Assembly: GCA_035651955.1 (NCBI GenBank)
Contig: DASRES010000087.1
Coordinates: forward strand, 1 to 41,896
Reading direction: 5' to 3'
Origin: Acidimicrobiia bacterium
GTDB taxonomy: Bacteria; Actinomycetota; Acidimicrobiia; IMCC26256; JAMXLJ01
Length of the DNA stretch: 41,896 nucleotides
Shown: in pieces, positions 8,314 through 15,734 of the stretch
Position numbering within the stretch: position 1 is the stretch's first letter
Layout of the letters: the number at the start of each line of letters is the position of its first letter
Position numbers and translations under genes: made by a program
The notes under the pieces: model-generated
Told to the model about the DNA's origin: nothing
Seen by the model: the letters and a program-made list of their open reading frames with translations, nothing else
The model's database searches: none

Positions 8314-8329
8314 GGCAGGAGTTCCCTGC
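8314..8329. promoter_or_regulatory. Small dyad GCAGG-N5-CCTGC in a divergent intergenic region
   Basis: GCAGG (8315-8319) and CCTGC (8325-8329) form a short inverted repeat 40 nt before the 54-aa protein gene. A closely matching sequence (13 of 15 bases) lies at 35757-35771 upstream of the L,D-transpeptidase. It could be an operator or a small hairpin. Confidence 0.25.
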
Positions 8330-8368
8330 GGCCGGCGACGGCCCGCGTGGTCGAGAGGGGGTGAGGGG

Positions 8369-8533
8369 ATGCCGGTACACCGGGGCAAGGACCGGGTCGG
8401 GCCCTTCTACCAGTGGGGTGACCACGGGAAGCGGTACCGCTACGAGTCCGGCGACCGAGCCAGTCGTCAGCGCGCGAAGGACCAGGCCGCGCGCCAGGGC
8501 CAGGCGGCGCACGCCCACGGGTACGGCGGCTGA
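8369..8533 (+). CDS. Small basic conserved-looking protein, 54 aa
   Basis: Short gene starting MPVHRGKDRVGPFYQWG, with ATG 8369 preceded by a good ribosome site (GAGGGG, 1-2 nt spacing after an A-G rich run from 8353). It is rich in Arg, Lys, Gln and Gly; the first half carries aromatic residues and the second half (RASRQRAKDQAARQGQAA) would form a charged helix. I recall similar small 'MPV-RGKD--GPYYQWG' proteins in actinobacteria and phages, but no function is known to me. It precedes the sigma factor gene by 270 nt, and that gene has its own putative promoter. Nucleic-acid binding is a guess from charge. Confidence 0.7.
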   Translation: MPVHRGKDRVGPFYQWGDHGKRYRYESGDRASRQRAKDQAARQGQAAHAHGYGG

Positions 8534-8803
8534 CGGCTGGGGAACAGGCACCGCCGCCGCCGCGTTGTGCCAGGGAATCCGCCACGTGCGGCGAGCGACC
8601 GTCACGCCGAGCGGACCGGCCCCGTCCCCGGTTGTGACTTCCGCCGCGGTGCGGGCGAACATGGAACAAAGCGGCACGACCCGACGTTCCCCCTCGCGTG
8701 GGTCTCCCTGAGCCGTCGCCTCGTACGGACGGGCGACGGAGCTCGGGACACCGCACCCGCCGCGAACCCCCCGTCGCGGCGGGGCGATCAACTTGGAGGT
8801 TCA
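8534..8803 (+). other. 270-nt leader/intergenic region before the sigma factor
   Basis: No gene seen. It holds a SigR/SigH-type promoter (8663-8688) and then about 108 nt of presumed 5' leader ending in the GGAGG ribosome site at 8795-8799. A longer open frame from 8567 is only the upstream extension of the sigma factor frame and lacks family similarity. Confidence 0.5.
8663..8688 (+). promoter_or_regulatory. ECF SigR/SigH-type promoter of the sigma factor gene
   Basis: GGAAC (8663-8667), 18 nt, then GTT (8686-8688), which is the spacing of the thiol-oxidative-stress ECF promoters of Streptomyces SigR and mycobacterial SigH. In those organisms such promoters drive hrdB or sigB, so the position before a primary-like sigma gene is meaningful. 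Confidence 0.5.
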
Positions 8804-9760
8804 TTGGCCCGGACGATCAAGCGAGCCGAACGCAAGGCGGAGCCGCAGGACGAGGACCTCGTCCGGCTCTACCTCGACGACATCGGCCGCCACGAGCTGC
8901 TCACGAAGGCTGACGAAGCCCGTCTCGCGCAGGAGATCGAGAACGGGCGGGCCGCGCGCGAGGCGCTGGCCCGCGCCGACAAGGCCCTGAGCCGGTCAGA
9001 GCGCGTCGAGCTCGAGCGCGCGGTGCGCCGGGGCGAGGCCGCGCGCCAGGCCTTCGTCAACGCGAACCTCCGCCTCGTCGTCTCGATCGCGAAGCGCTAC
9101 CAGGCGTCGGGGCTCCCACTGCTCGACCTCGTGCAGGAGGGCAACCTGGGCCTGATGCACGCGGTCGAGAAGTTCGACTGGCGCAAGGGCTTCAAGTTCT
9201 CGACCTACGCCACGTGGTGGATCCGCCAGGCGATCCAGCGCGGCGTCGCCAACACGGCGCGCACCATCCGTCTGCCGGTCCACGCCGGTGACGAGCTCGC
9301 GCGGCTGCAGAAGACGCGCACCAAGCTCGAGGCCGAGCTCGGCCGGACACCCACGCTGCACGAGCTCGCCGAAGCGCTCGACACGCCCGAGGCGAAGGTC
9401 ACCGAGCTGCTCCGTCACGCGGCCGAGCCGGTGTCGCTGTCGGAGCTGGTCGGTGAGGATGGCGAGACCGAGCTGGGCGACCTGATCGAGGACCGGTCCG
9501 CGGAGTCGCCGTTCGACGCGGCGGCCAGCTCGCTCCTCGCGAACGAGGTCGAGAAGCTGCTGTCGATCCTCGACGAGCGCGAGCGCGAGATCCTGCGTCT
9601 GCGGTTCGGTCTCGACCGCGGCGAGCCGCGCACGCCGGAAGAGGTCGGCGCGCTGTTCAGCCTGACGCGTGAGCGGATCCGTCAGATCGAGTCGAAGGCG
9701 CTCGCACGCCTGCGCCACCCGTCGGCCGACCGCGGCGCGCGGGAGCTGCTCGCGGGGTGA
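8804..9760 (+). CDS. RNA polymerase sigma-70 factor, group 1/2 (SigB/HrdB-like)
   Basis: A 318-aa sigma factor without region 1.1, short for a primary sigma and typical of group 2. Region 1.2 ([18 protein letters not shown]), region 2 ([16 protein letters not shown] to [13 protein letters not shown], with the -10 recognition and core-binding helices), region 3 (about 170-245) and region 4 ([15 protein letters not shown] to [17 protein letters not shown]) are complete. The start is TTG 8804, chosen because GGAGG sits 4 nt upstream; the frame is open further but without similarity. A SigR/SigH-type promoter lies about 140 nt upstream, suggesting stress induction. Whether it is the main or an alternative sigma factor cannot be decided without the rest of the genome. 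Confidence 0.93.
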   Translation: MARTIKRAERKAEPQDEDLVRLYLDDIGRHELLTKADEARLAQEIENGRAAREALARADKALSRSERVELERAVRRGEAARQAFVNANLRLVVSIAKRYQASGLPLLDLVQEGNLGLMHAVEKFDWRKGFKFSTYATWWIRQAIQRGVANTARTIRLPVHAGDELARLQKTRTKLEAELGRTPTLHELAEALDTPEAKVTELLRHAAEPVSLSELVGEDGETELGDLIEDRSAESPFDAAASSLLANEVEKLLSILDEREREILRLRFGLDRGEPRTPEEVGALFSLTRERIRQIESKALARLRHPSADRGARELLAG

Positions 9761-9783
9761 CCCCGCGTCCGGCTCCGCACGCG

Positions 9784-9789
9784 TAGCCT
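9784..9789 (+). promoter_or_regulatory. Leaderless-type -10 box (TAGCCT)
   Basis: TAGCCT ends 9 nt before GTG 9799; the bases GGGA just before the start are too close to serve as a ribosome site. Confidence 0.4.
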
Positions 9790-9798
9790 TCCGCGGGA

Positions 9799-10785
9799 GT
9801 GGACGCGGTTGCGCTGGGTGTTGCGATCGGGCTGGTCGTCGTCGCGATCGTGGTGTTCGCCGCCGCGGCGCGTGTCGCGCGCGCCCGCCCACGCCTCGCG
9901 GACGCCGTCGAACCCGGCGACGGCGTCATCCGGCTCGACGCGCGGCGCGCCGTGGTCGCCCTCGACGACCGCGCCCACGCGATCCTCGGCTGGACCGCGG
10001 CCGACCTCGGCGAGCCCGGCCGGTTCGACGAGCGTGTGCTGCACGGCGACCGCAGTGCAGGGCGCCGCGACCTCGCCCGCGCGGACGGGTCGTCGACGCC
10101 CGTGGCGTACCGCGAGCTCCCGCTCGGCCGGTCCTGGGCCGCAATCGTGCGCGACCGCAGCGACGAGGTCGCGGTCGCGCGCCGAGCCGCGCAGGCCGAC
10201 GAGCTGACGGTCACGACCGCCGCGGCCGAGGCGCGCGCCGCCGAGCTCGCGGAACGCGTCGACGCGCTCGAGTTCGAGCTGGCGCGCGATGCGGGCCGTC
10301 GCGCGCTGCCCGACGCGCTCTGGCGCCTGGAGCTCGTCCGTCAGCACCGCGTCGGTTGGGCGCGCGGCGACGCGCCGGGCGGCGACGAGCTCGCCGATCC
10401 GGTGCCTCGGCTCGAGGCCGCGCTCGCGGCCGAGCTCGAGCTGCTGCGCGAGGACGTCGGCACGTACGCGGAGCTCGAGGAGTGGACCGCGGACCCCGCG
10501 CTCGACGCGTCGCAGACGCTCGCGGTCCTCCGCGTCGTCCAGGAGCTCCTCGCCGCGGTCGCGAAGCGGGCCGACGAGCTCTCGGTCCGGGTCACCGCGC
10601 GCGACGACGGCGTCGCCGTCCGCGTGACGTGCGCGGGCTGGTCGGACACCCACGGCGCCACCCCCGCGCTCGACGTCGTCGAGGCCGCCGTCCGCGACCT
10701 CGCCGGCAAGGTCGAGCGTCACGAGGAGCAGGGCGCGCTCGTCGTCGACGTGTCGCTGCCCCGCGCCGAGGGCGACGTCGGGTGA
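9799..10785 (+). CDS. Membrane-anchored PAS-like protein with degenerate histidine-kinase ATPase domain
   Basis: A 328-aa protein. One N-terminal helix (about 4-26) anchors it to the membrane. A PAS-like segment follows (about 35-115, GVIRLDARRAVVALDDRAHAILGW), then a coiled coil (about 130-165) and a C-terminal domain. In the last 110 residues, TLAVLRVVQELLAAVAKRAD aligns with the start of NarL-class HATPase domains (RIVQEALxNxxKHA). The N-box Asn is Ala here, and no phospho-acceptor His, G1 (DxGxG) or G2 box is visible, so it is probably not an active kinase. It may act as a sensor or scaffold. It ends 7 nt from the convergent VOC gene. Start GTG 9799, probably leaderless. Confidence 0.6.
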   Translation: MDAVALGVAIGLVVVAIVVFAAAARVARARPRLADAVEPGDGVIRLDARRAVVALDDRAHAILGWTAADLGEPGRFDERVLHGDRSAGRRDLARADGSSTPVAYRELPLGRSWAAIVRDRSDEVAVARRAAQADELTVTTAAAEARAAELAERVDALEFELARDAGRRALPDALWRLELVRQHRVGWARGDAPGGDELADPVPRLEAALAAELELLREDVGTYAELEEWTADPALDASQTLAVLRVVQELLAAVAKRADELSVRVTARDDGVAVRVTCAGWSDTHGATPALDVVEAAVRDLAGKVERHEEQGALVVDVSLPRAEGDVG

Positions 10786-10792
10786 CCCGCGC

Positions 10793-11245
10793 TCAACCGG
10801 GGCTCGACGCGTCCAGGCTCTCGCGGTAGCTCATCGGCAGCAGCTCGATGAGCTGACCGTCCGGGTCGCGGACGAAGATGCCGACGCCGATGTCCGTGCC
10901 CTCGAGCACCTCGCCGCCGTGCTCGCGCACGCGGCGACACGTGTCCGCGATGTCGTCGACGCTCACCGACAGGTGTGTCAGTCCCGGCTCGTTCATCACG
11001 CGCGCCGGGCGCGCGACCGTCGCTTTGTCCGCGTAGTGGAGGAGCTCGAGGACGAGCCCGTCCCGGCGCAGGTAGCACGCCGTCATGCCGAGCGGCGGCG
11101 TGAGCCCGAGCAGCTTCGCCGACGCGTCGTCGGGCGGCGTGATCTCGCGCTCGACCTCGAAGCCGAGCACCTCCTCGTAGAACCTCCTGCTGCGCGGCAG
11201 GTCGGTGACGCAGTGCCCGACGTGGTTGAACGCGACGCCCGCCAT
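10793..11245 (-). CDS. VOC (glyoxalase/dioxygenase fold) family metalloprotein
   Basis: A 150-aa protein of the vicinal oxygen chelate superfamily, made of two beta-alpha-beta-beta-beta modules. The four expected metal ligands are all in place: His8 (FNHVGHCV), Glu67 (LVLELLHY), His91 (LTHLSVSV) and Glu134 (LIELLP). It resembles methylmalonyl-CoA epimerase or glyoxalase I-like members, but the substrate cannot be assigned. The start ATG 11245 has TAGAAT 6 nt upstream and no ribosome site, fitting leaderless transcription. It is divergent from the GT87 gene with 92 bp between starts. Confidence 0.85.
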   Translation of the reverse strand: MAGVAFNHVGHCVTDLPRSRRFYEEVLGFEVEREITPPDDASAKLLGLTPPLGMTACYLRRDGLVLELLHYADKATVARPARVMNEPGLTHLSVSVDDIADTCRRVREHGGEVLEGTDIGVGIFVRDPDGQLIELLPMSYRESLDASSPG

Positions 11246-11251
11246 GCGCGG

Positions 11252-11257
11252 ATTCTA
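11252..11257 (-). promoter_or_regulatory. Leaderless-type -10 box (TAGAAT) of the VOC gene
   Basis: TAGAAT on the minus strand ends 6 nt before ATG 11245, a near-ideal -10 sequence for a transcript starting at or next to the start codon. Confidence 0.5.
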
Positions 11258-11323
11258 CGGACCGTCCGTGCCGGCGCCCGTCGAACGCTCCGCGCGCGAC
11301 CGGGACGGCGACGAGCGGCCGCG

Positions 11324-11329
11324 TACGAT
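11324..11329 (+). promoter_or_regulatory. Leaderless-type -10 box (TACGAT) of the GT87 gene
   Basis: TACGAT ends 8 nt before GTG 11338. The identical hexamer sits 9 nt before the NlpC/P60 gene at 34867. Confidence 0.45.
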
Positions 11330-11337
11330 TCGCCGTC

Positions 11338-12516
11338 GTGCCCGCGTCTCGTCGAATCGTGGCGGTGCTCGTCGTCGCCACCGCGGTCACGGTCGGGACC
11401 GGCGTCGGCGCCCGCCTCGCGTGCTCCCGCCCGTGCATCAGCGACCTGCCGAGCCTGTACCGGTCGCGCGCGATCCGACCCGACGCGCCCCCGTACCTCG
11501 ACCGCAACCTCGAGTACCCCGTGCTCGTCGGTGCCGCGTTCTACGCGGCGACGTTCGTGTCGTCAGGCGCCCGCTCGTTCTTCACGGTCACGGGCCTCGG
11601 CCTCGCCGTCCTCGCGCTGATCGGCACCTACCTGCTGGCACGCCGCGCAGGACGGCGCGCCTGGTACTGGGCGCTCGCGCCACCACTGCTGCTCTACGGC
11701 GCCGCGAACTGGGACCTGCTCGCAGTCGTCCCCGCGATCGCGGGCATCGTGGCGTTCGGCGAGGGTCTCGACGCGACGTCCGGCGTGATGCTCGGCATCG
11801 GTGCCGCCGCGAAGCTGTACCCGGGACTCTTCGTGCCGGTGTTCGTCGCCGCGCGTCTGCGCGATCGCGACGCGCGTGGCGCGCTCCGACTGCTGACGGG
11901 CGCGCTCGCCACCGTCGCGCTCGTCAACGTCCCCGTGCTCGCGGCATCACCGAGCGGCTGGCTCTACCCGCTGCGCTTCCAGTCGCGTCGCGACGCGACC
12001 TGGGGCAGCCTCTGGCACTACGTGCTCAGCCCTCCCGGCATCGGCGCGCTCCTCCCGGCGGGCGTCGCGCGCTCGCTCACGAACGGCGGCGCGGTGATCG
12101 CGGTCGTCGCCGGTGTCGCGGCGGTCAGTGTCCTCGTGTGGCGCGGGCGGCTCGACGCCGTCGTCGGTGCCGGCATCGCGACCGCGGTGTTCCTCGTGGC
12201 GAACAAGGTGTACTCGCCGCAGTACGACCTGTGGTTCGTCCCGTTCTTCGTCCTGCTCGCGGTGCCGTGGCGTGACTACGCGGCGTTCGTCGTCCTCGAC
12301 GCCGCGGTGTTCGGGGTCGTGTTCGGCCGGCTCGGTCACCACTACCGCTGGACGGTGACGTGGGCCTGGTTCCTCGGCGCGCTCGTGCTCGCCCGCGCGC
12401 TGACGATGGCGTGGACGCTGCGTGACGCCCGGCCGCTGCCGCAGTCCCTGCCCGAGCCGCCCCGATCCGGCCCGGCGGAGGTCCCGGCCGGCGAGGCCGA
12501 GGTGTCCGTGGCGTGA
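11338..12516 (+). CDS. GT87-like polyprenol-phosphate-sugar glycosyltransferase (DUF2029)
   Basis: A 392-aa polytopic membrane protein with about 9-10 hydrophobic helices. After the first helix it carries DRNLEYPVL (about 55-63) in the first outer loop, typical of GT-C enzymes of family 87, the mannosyltransferases that use polyprenyl-phosphate-mannose at the outer membrane face. AAKLYPGLFVPV and NKVYSPQYDLWF are further family-like stretches. In mycobacteria such enzymes build lipomannan, PIMs and arabinomannan. It overlaps the secreted glucosaminidase gene by 4 nt (GTGA), so the two are coupled and may both act on the envelope. The start is GTG 11338 with a -10 box 8 nt upstream. Confidence 0.85.
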   Translation: MPASRRIVAVLVVATAVTVGTGVGARLACSRPCISDLPSLYRSRAIRPDAPPYLDRNLEYPVLVGAAFYAATFVSSGARSFFTVTGLGLAVLALIGTYLLARRAGRRAWYWALAPPLLLYGAANWDLLAVVPAIAGIVAFGEGLDATSGVMLGIGAAAKLYPGLFVPVFVAARLRDRDARGALRLLTGALATVALVNVPVLAASPSGWLYPLRFQSRRDATWGSLWHYVLSPPGIGALLPAGVARSLTNGGAVIAVVAGVAAVSVLVWRGRLDAVVGAGIATAVFLVANKVYSPQYDLWFVPFFVLLAVPWRDYAAFVVLDAAVFGVVFGRLGHHYRWTVTWAWFLGALVLARALTMAWTLRDARPLPQSLPEPPRSGPAEVPAGEAEVSVA

Positions 12517-13832
12517 CGGTCGGGCCCGACCGAACGGGGGGCGGGAGCGCACGGGCGTCAACCCGGGCGCCCCGCGTGCCGATCAACGGTCGCGTGACGA
12601 CCACGCGCCGGCGAGCGGCCGGCGGGCTGCGCGCGCGCCGGGTCCTGGCCGTGGTGGCCGCGGCGGTGCTCGCGTCGACGGTCGCGGTCGCCGCGATCCC
12701 CGGCTCGCCGGCCACCGCCGCGCCCAACCCCGCGTCGTCGGCCACTGGCGACAACACGCCGGCGGCACGCATCGCGACGCTCGGTGCCATCGCCGACGGC
12801 GCGGACGCGACGCTCGCCACCGCGGTCGCGCGTCGGAACGGTCTCGAGCACGACCTGACGCTCGCCGTCGAGGCGCTCGGCCAGGCGGAGGCCGCGACGG
12901 CCGCGCTCAACGTCGCGGCCGCGCAGGCGCAGGCGCGCTACGACGCGAGCCGCGCCGAGGTCGACAAGGTCGCGGTCGCGGCGTACATCGACTCCAGCTC
13001 CATGTCCGAGCTCGACCTGCTCGTGAACGCGAGTGACCCGCTCGAGGCGGGGCGCGCGCAGCAGCTGCTGTCGCGTGTCGACGACGAACGGCGGCGAGTC
13101 GTCGCGCAGGCGCGCGCGGACCGCATCGCCGCGAAGCAGGCCGCGGACGCGGCCGAGGCGGAACGCCGGCGGCGCCGCGACCGTGTGCACGAGCTGCAGG
13201 ACCAGGTGCCGTCCGCGGTGACCGCGGTGACGCGGGCACAGGCCGCGGCGGCCGTCGCGCACACGCGGCTCGACCGCTGGCTGTCGATCCGCAACGGCAC
13301 CGCGACGCCGATCCTCGGGCATTCCGTCCTCACCGGCGCGCAGCTCGCGGCGTGGTTCCGCTCCACCCGTCACCGCGCGCGTACGACGATCCCGATGGAC
13401 CAGCTCGCCGGGCTGTACGTGTCGGAGGGAGCGGCCGAGGGCGTGCGCGGTGACATCGCGTTCGCGCAGTCGATCGTCGAGACCGGGTACTTCGGCTTCC
13501 CCGACGGCGGCCTCGTCGCGTGGACGGACAACAACTTCGCGGGGATCGGTGCGTGCGACAGCTGCGCGCACGGGCACGTCTATCCCGACGCGCTCACCGG
13601 CGTGCGCGTCCAGATGCAGTACCTCCACGTGTACGCGGATCCGACGATCACCGTCGCGCGTTTCGCGCACCCGCCCGTCGATCCGAACATGGACCAGAAC
13701 TTCCGCAAGGGTCAGGCGCCGACCTGGGCCGGTCTGACGCACACCTGGGCGACCGCCGACGGCTACGGCGACGCGATCCTCGGCGTGTACGAGACGATCC
13801 TCGGCTGGGTCACCGACCACGATCCGAGCTGA
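12513..13832 (+). CDS. Secreted glucosaminidase-domain peptidoglycan hydrolase with coiled-coil stalk
   Basis: Up to 439 aa. A signal peptide (RRVLAVVAAAVLASTVAVAA, ending near ATAAP) leads into a long Ala/Arg-rich coiled coil (about 95-235), like the stalk of envelope hydrolases that need activation. The catalytic domain (about 270-430) is of the FlgJ/glucosaminidase class: IAFAQSIVETGYFGF with probable catalytic Glu323, then NNFAGIGACDSC with a possible disulfide. It should cleave peptidoglycan glycan strands outside the membrane. GTG 12513 overlaps the GT87 stop (GTGA), but residues 1-27 before the signal peptide look disordered, so GTG 12576 or GTG 12594 (412 aa) may be the real start. 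The domain is closely similar to that of the protein at 40342. Confidence 0.85.
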   Translation: MTVGPDRTGGGSARASTRAPRVPINGRVTTTRRRAAGGLRARRVLAVVAAAVLASTVAVAAIPGSPATAAPNPASSATGDNTPAARIATLGAIADGADATLATAVARRNGLEHDLTLAVEALGQAEAATAALNVAAAQAQARYDASRAEVDKVAVAAYIDSSSMSELDLLVNASDPLEAGRAQQLLSRVDDERRRVVAQARADRIAAKQAADAAEAERRRRRDRVHELQDQVPSAVTAVTRAQAAAAVAHTRLDRWLSIRNGTATPILGHSVLTGAQLAAWFRSTRHRARTTIPMDQLAGLYVSEGAAEGVRGDIAFAQSIVETGYFGFPDGGLVAWTDNNFAGIGACDSCAHGHVYPDALTGVRVQMQYLHVYADPTITVARFAHPPVDPNMDQNFRKGQAPTWAGLTHTWATADGYGDAILGVYETILGWVTDHDPS

Positions 13833-13860
13833 CCTGCGCCGGACGTCGCGCGGTTCGCGT

Positions 13861-13889
13861 TCAAGCCCGAGGCCTGTTCCCGCCGATAA
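13861..13889 (+). promoter_or_regulatory. Sigma-28 (FliA/WhiG)-like promoter of the GAF gene
   Basis: TCAAG (13861-13865), 16 nt, then GCCGATAA (13882-13889), which matches the FliA-class -10 exactly. A transcript start near 13896 would leave about 21 nt of leader with the ribosome site GGGGGA (13908-13913). Confidence 0.6.
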
Positions 13890-13917
13890 CGCGTTGGAGC
13901 GAGACCTGGGGGATTCG

Positions 13918-14916
13918 ATGGGAACCACGCTCGAGGACCTGCGCGAGCAGATCCGCCGCGAGGAGCGTGTCGCCGGTCTGCGGGCCGACGGGCACGTCAC
14001 GGACGCAGCGATCCAGCGGCGACGGCTGCAGATCGCGCTCGTCTCCGTCGTCGTGTTCCTCGGTCTCGTGATGACGACGCTCGTCGACGACCTCTGGGTC
14101 GACCTCAAGCGCAACTCGTCGATCGTCGACCCGACGTCCGCGCGCCTCGCGATGATCGTGTTCGCCGTCGCGTTCATCGCGTACGCGCTCGAGAAGGAGC
14201 GTCACCTGCGCCGTCTGACGACGCTCGGGCACGAGGCGCGCGCGATCAACCTCGAGCTGGCCGAACGCATCCTCAGCTCGGCCGCGCTCGCCGATGTGGA
14301 GCGCAACCTCGCCGGCTGCCTCCGGCTCGACGACGCGCTCCGTGTCGTCCTCGACGAGGCGCTGCGGATCGTCGTGGCGGCGACCGGGTCGGTGCAGCTC
14401 CTGACGGAGGACGGCGAGCTGCACGAGGTCGTGGCGCGGCCCGTCGACGGTGGTCCGCGTGTCGCAGACTCGCTCGTCGCGCAGGTCGCGCTGGCGCGTG
14501 AGCCGATGCTGCTGTCGGGTCCGGTGCCGCTGGAGGTCGACCCGGGGGCCAAGGCACGCGGCGACGCCGTGTCGTCCGTCGTGTGCGCGCCGCTCGTGCA
14601 CGCCGACGTGCTGCTCGGCGTCTTGACGCTCGGTGCGCCGCCGACCGAGCGCTTCGGCGACGACGACCTCGCCCTCGTGCGCCAGTTCGCCGGGCGTGCC
14701 GCCGACGTGATCGCGCGTGCGCGGCGCTTCGAGGCCGCAGTGCTCATGGTCGACAAGCCCACCGATCTGCTCGCCGACGAGGTGCGGTCCGCGTCGAGCG
14801 CCATCCGCGACGTCGTGGCGGCCCTGCGGGACGACGCCGTCGCCCCGCAGGACCGCCTCGCGCTGCTCGCCGCGCTCGACGCCAACGCGCAACGCCTCCT
14901 CGGCGTCACCGCCTGA
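13918..14916 (+). CDS. Two-helix membrane protein with cytoplasmic GAF domain
   Basis: A 332-aa signalling protein. Residues 1-35 are charged and helical. Two transmembrane helices follow (about 38-56 and 76-92, IALVSVVVFLGLVMTTLV and LAMIVFAVAFIAYAL), then a coiled linker and a GAF domain (about 140-265, DALRVVLDEALRIVVAATGSVQLL to FGDDDLALVRQFAGRAADVI). The C-terminal 60 residues are helical, with no kinase, GGDEF or phosphatase output, so it probably signals through a partner. ATG 13918 is preferred over TTG 13894 because of GGGGGA 4 nt upstream and the predicted transcript start. Its promoter links it to the GGDEF-EAL gene and the glucosaminidase at 40342. Confidence 0.75.
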   Translation: MGTTLEDLREQIRREERVAGLRADGHVTDAAIQRRRLQIALVSVVVFLGLVMTTLVDDLWVDLKRNSSIVDPTSARLAMIVFAVAFIAYALEKERHLRRLTTLGHEARAINLELAERILSSAALADVERNLAGCLRLDDALRVVLDEALRIVVAATGSVQLLTEDGELHEVVARPVDGGPRVADSLVAQVALAREPMLLSGPVPLEVDPGAKARGDAVSSVVCAPLVHADVLLGVLTLGAPPTERFGDDDLALVRQFAGRAADVIARARRFEAAVLMVDKPTDLLADEVRSASSAIRDVVAALRDDAVAPQDRLALLAALDANAQRLLGVTA

Positions 14917-14936
14917 CGATCAGCCGACGGCGTCGC

Positions 14937-15566
14937 TCAGCCGATCCGAGCGATCTGGAACGGCACATTCGCCGGGTGCGTCGAGAAGTAGCCGATGTTC
15001 ACGCGCGACGCGGGAAGCGTGTGACCGTCACCCTGCAGCGCGAACCCGAGCCTCGGCGCGCACCTCGTCTGGAAGTCGACACCGTCGAGGTGACCGAAGT
15101 TCGTGAACACGAAGTGCAGCTCGTGGTGGTCGGGTCCGACCCAGGCGCGGTCGCCGCGCTCGTCGAGCACCCGCTGGAAGCGGATCTCGCCCGCGGTGGC
15201 GATCGTGCCGCTGTAGACCTGCACGTGGTCGTTGCTGTGCGTCACGCGCAGGTGCCAGCCGTCGTCGTCGTGCCACAGGTACACGCCGCCGGCGTCGCCC
15301 GCGTCGAGGCCCTTCGGGCGGCCCGTCGCGTAGAGCGGCCAGCGGTCGTCGCGGTTGACGTCGCACGTCTGTGCGGTGCTCGCGGTGCTCGTCCCGGTCG
15401 ACGCGCTCGCCAGGACCGCCGGCGTGGCGGACGCGGCGGGCGCGTTCGACGAGCTCGGCGCGACCGTCGGCGCACCGCCCGACGCGGCCGCGGGGACCGC
15501 CAGCGCGACGCCGCCGGCGATCGCGAGCGCGGCGGCCGACGTGACGAGGGTTGACTTGATGCTCAT
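14937..15566 (-). CDS. Secreted protein of unknown function
   Basis: A 209-aa exported protein. A signal peptide (about 1-28, SAAALAIAGGVALAVPAAASG) is followed by a Ser/Thr/Ala-rich linker (about 30-68) and a compact domain from TCDVNRDDRWPLYATGRPKG to the end. This domain has alternating beta-like segments (GGVYLWHDDDGWHLRVTH, VQVYSGTI, ELHFVFTNF) and two Cys that could form a disulfide. I do not recognise the family. ATG 15566 has a strong ribosome site (GGAGGAGAGGAG). Upstream, a direct-repeat box resembling PhoP-class sites lies at 15665-15682. The gene is convergent with the GAF gene and divergent from the fatty-acid hydroxylase gene. Confidence 0.75.
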   Translation of the reverse strand: MSIKSTLVTSAAALAIAGGVALAVPAAASGGAPTVAPSSSNAPAASATPAVLASASTGTSTASTAQTCDVNRDDRWPLYATGRPKGLDAGDAGGVYLWHDDDGWHLRVTHSNDHVQVYSGTIATAGEIRFQRVLDERGDRAWVGPDHHELHFVFTNFGHLDGVDFQTRCAPRLGFALQGDGHTLPASRVNIGYFSTHPANVPFQIARIG

Positions 15567-15643
15567 GGCGTCTCCTCTCCTCCGGGGGGTTGGTTCGAGA
15601 CGCCCGGGACGATGAGCCCCGACCGTTGCGGGCGCGTTCGCCG

Positions 15644-15682
15644 ACCGTGAAGGACTCGTCAGGTCGTGTGAGGGAACCGTGA
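15644..15682 (-). promoter_or_regulatory. PhoP/PhoB-class direct-repeat box
   Basis: On the minus strand TCACGGT (15676-15682) and TCACACG (15665-15671) are spaced by 4 nt, an 11-bp period. A further TCACGGT lies at 15644-15650. The layout matches OmpR/PhoP-type tandem boxes. A similar pair precedes the exported repeat protein at 39732-39749. Confidence 0.4.
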
Positions 15683-15734
15683 AGCGATCGGCCGAGCGCT
15701 TCCCATCGCGCCGGCTCGGGTCGACACTCGACGC

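Noticed and set aside
15586-15600. GGTTCGA as in a tRNA T-loop
   Set aside because: No acceptor, D-arm or anticodon stem can be folded around it; it lies in the leader of a secreted-protein gene.
15673-15698. Second SigR-type promoter (GGAAC) before the fatty-acid hydroxylase gene
   Set aside because: GTT is absent at 18 nt spacing.
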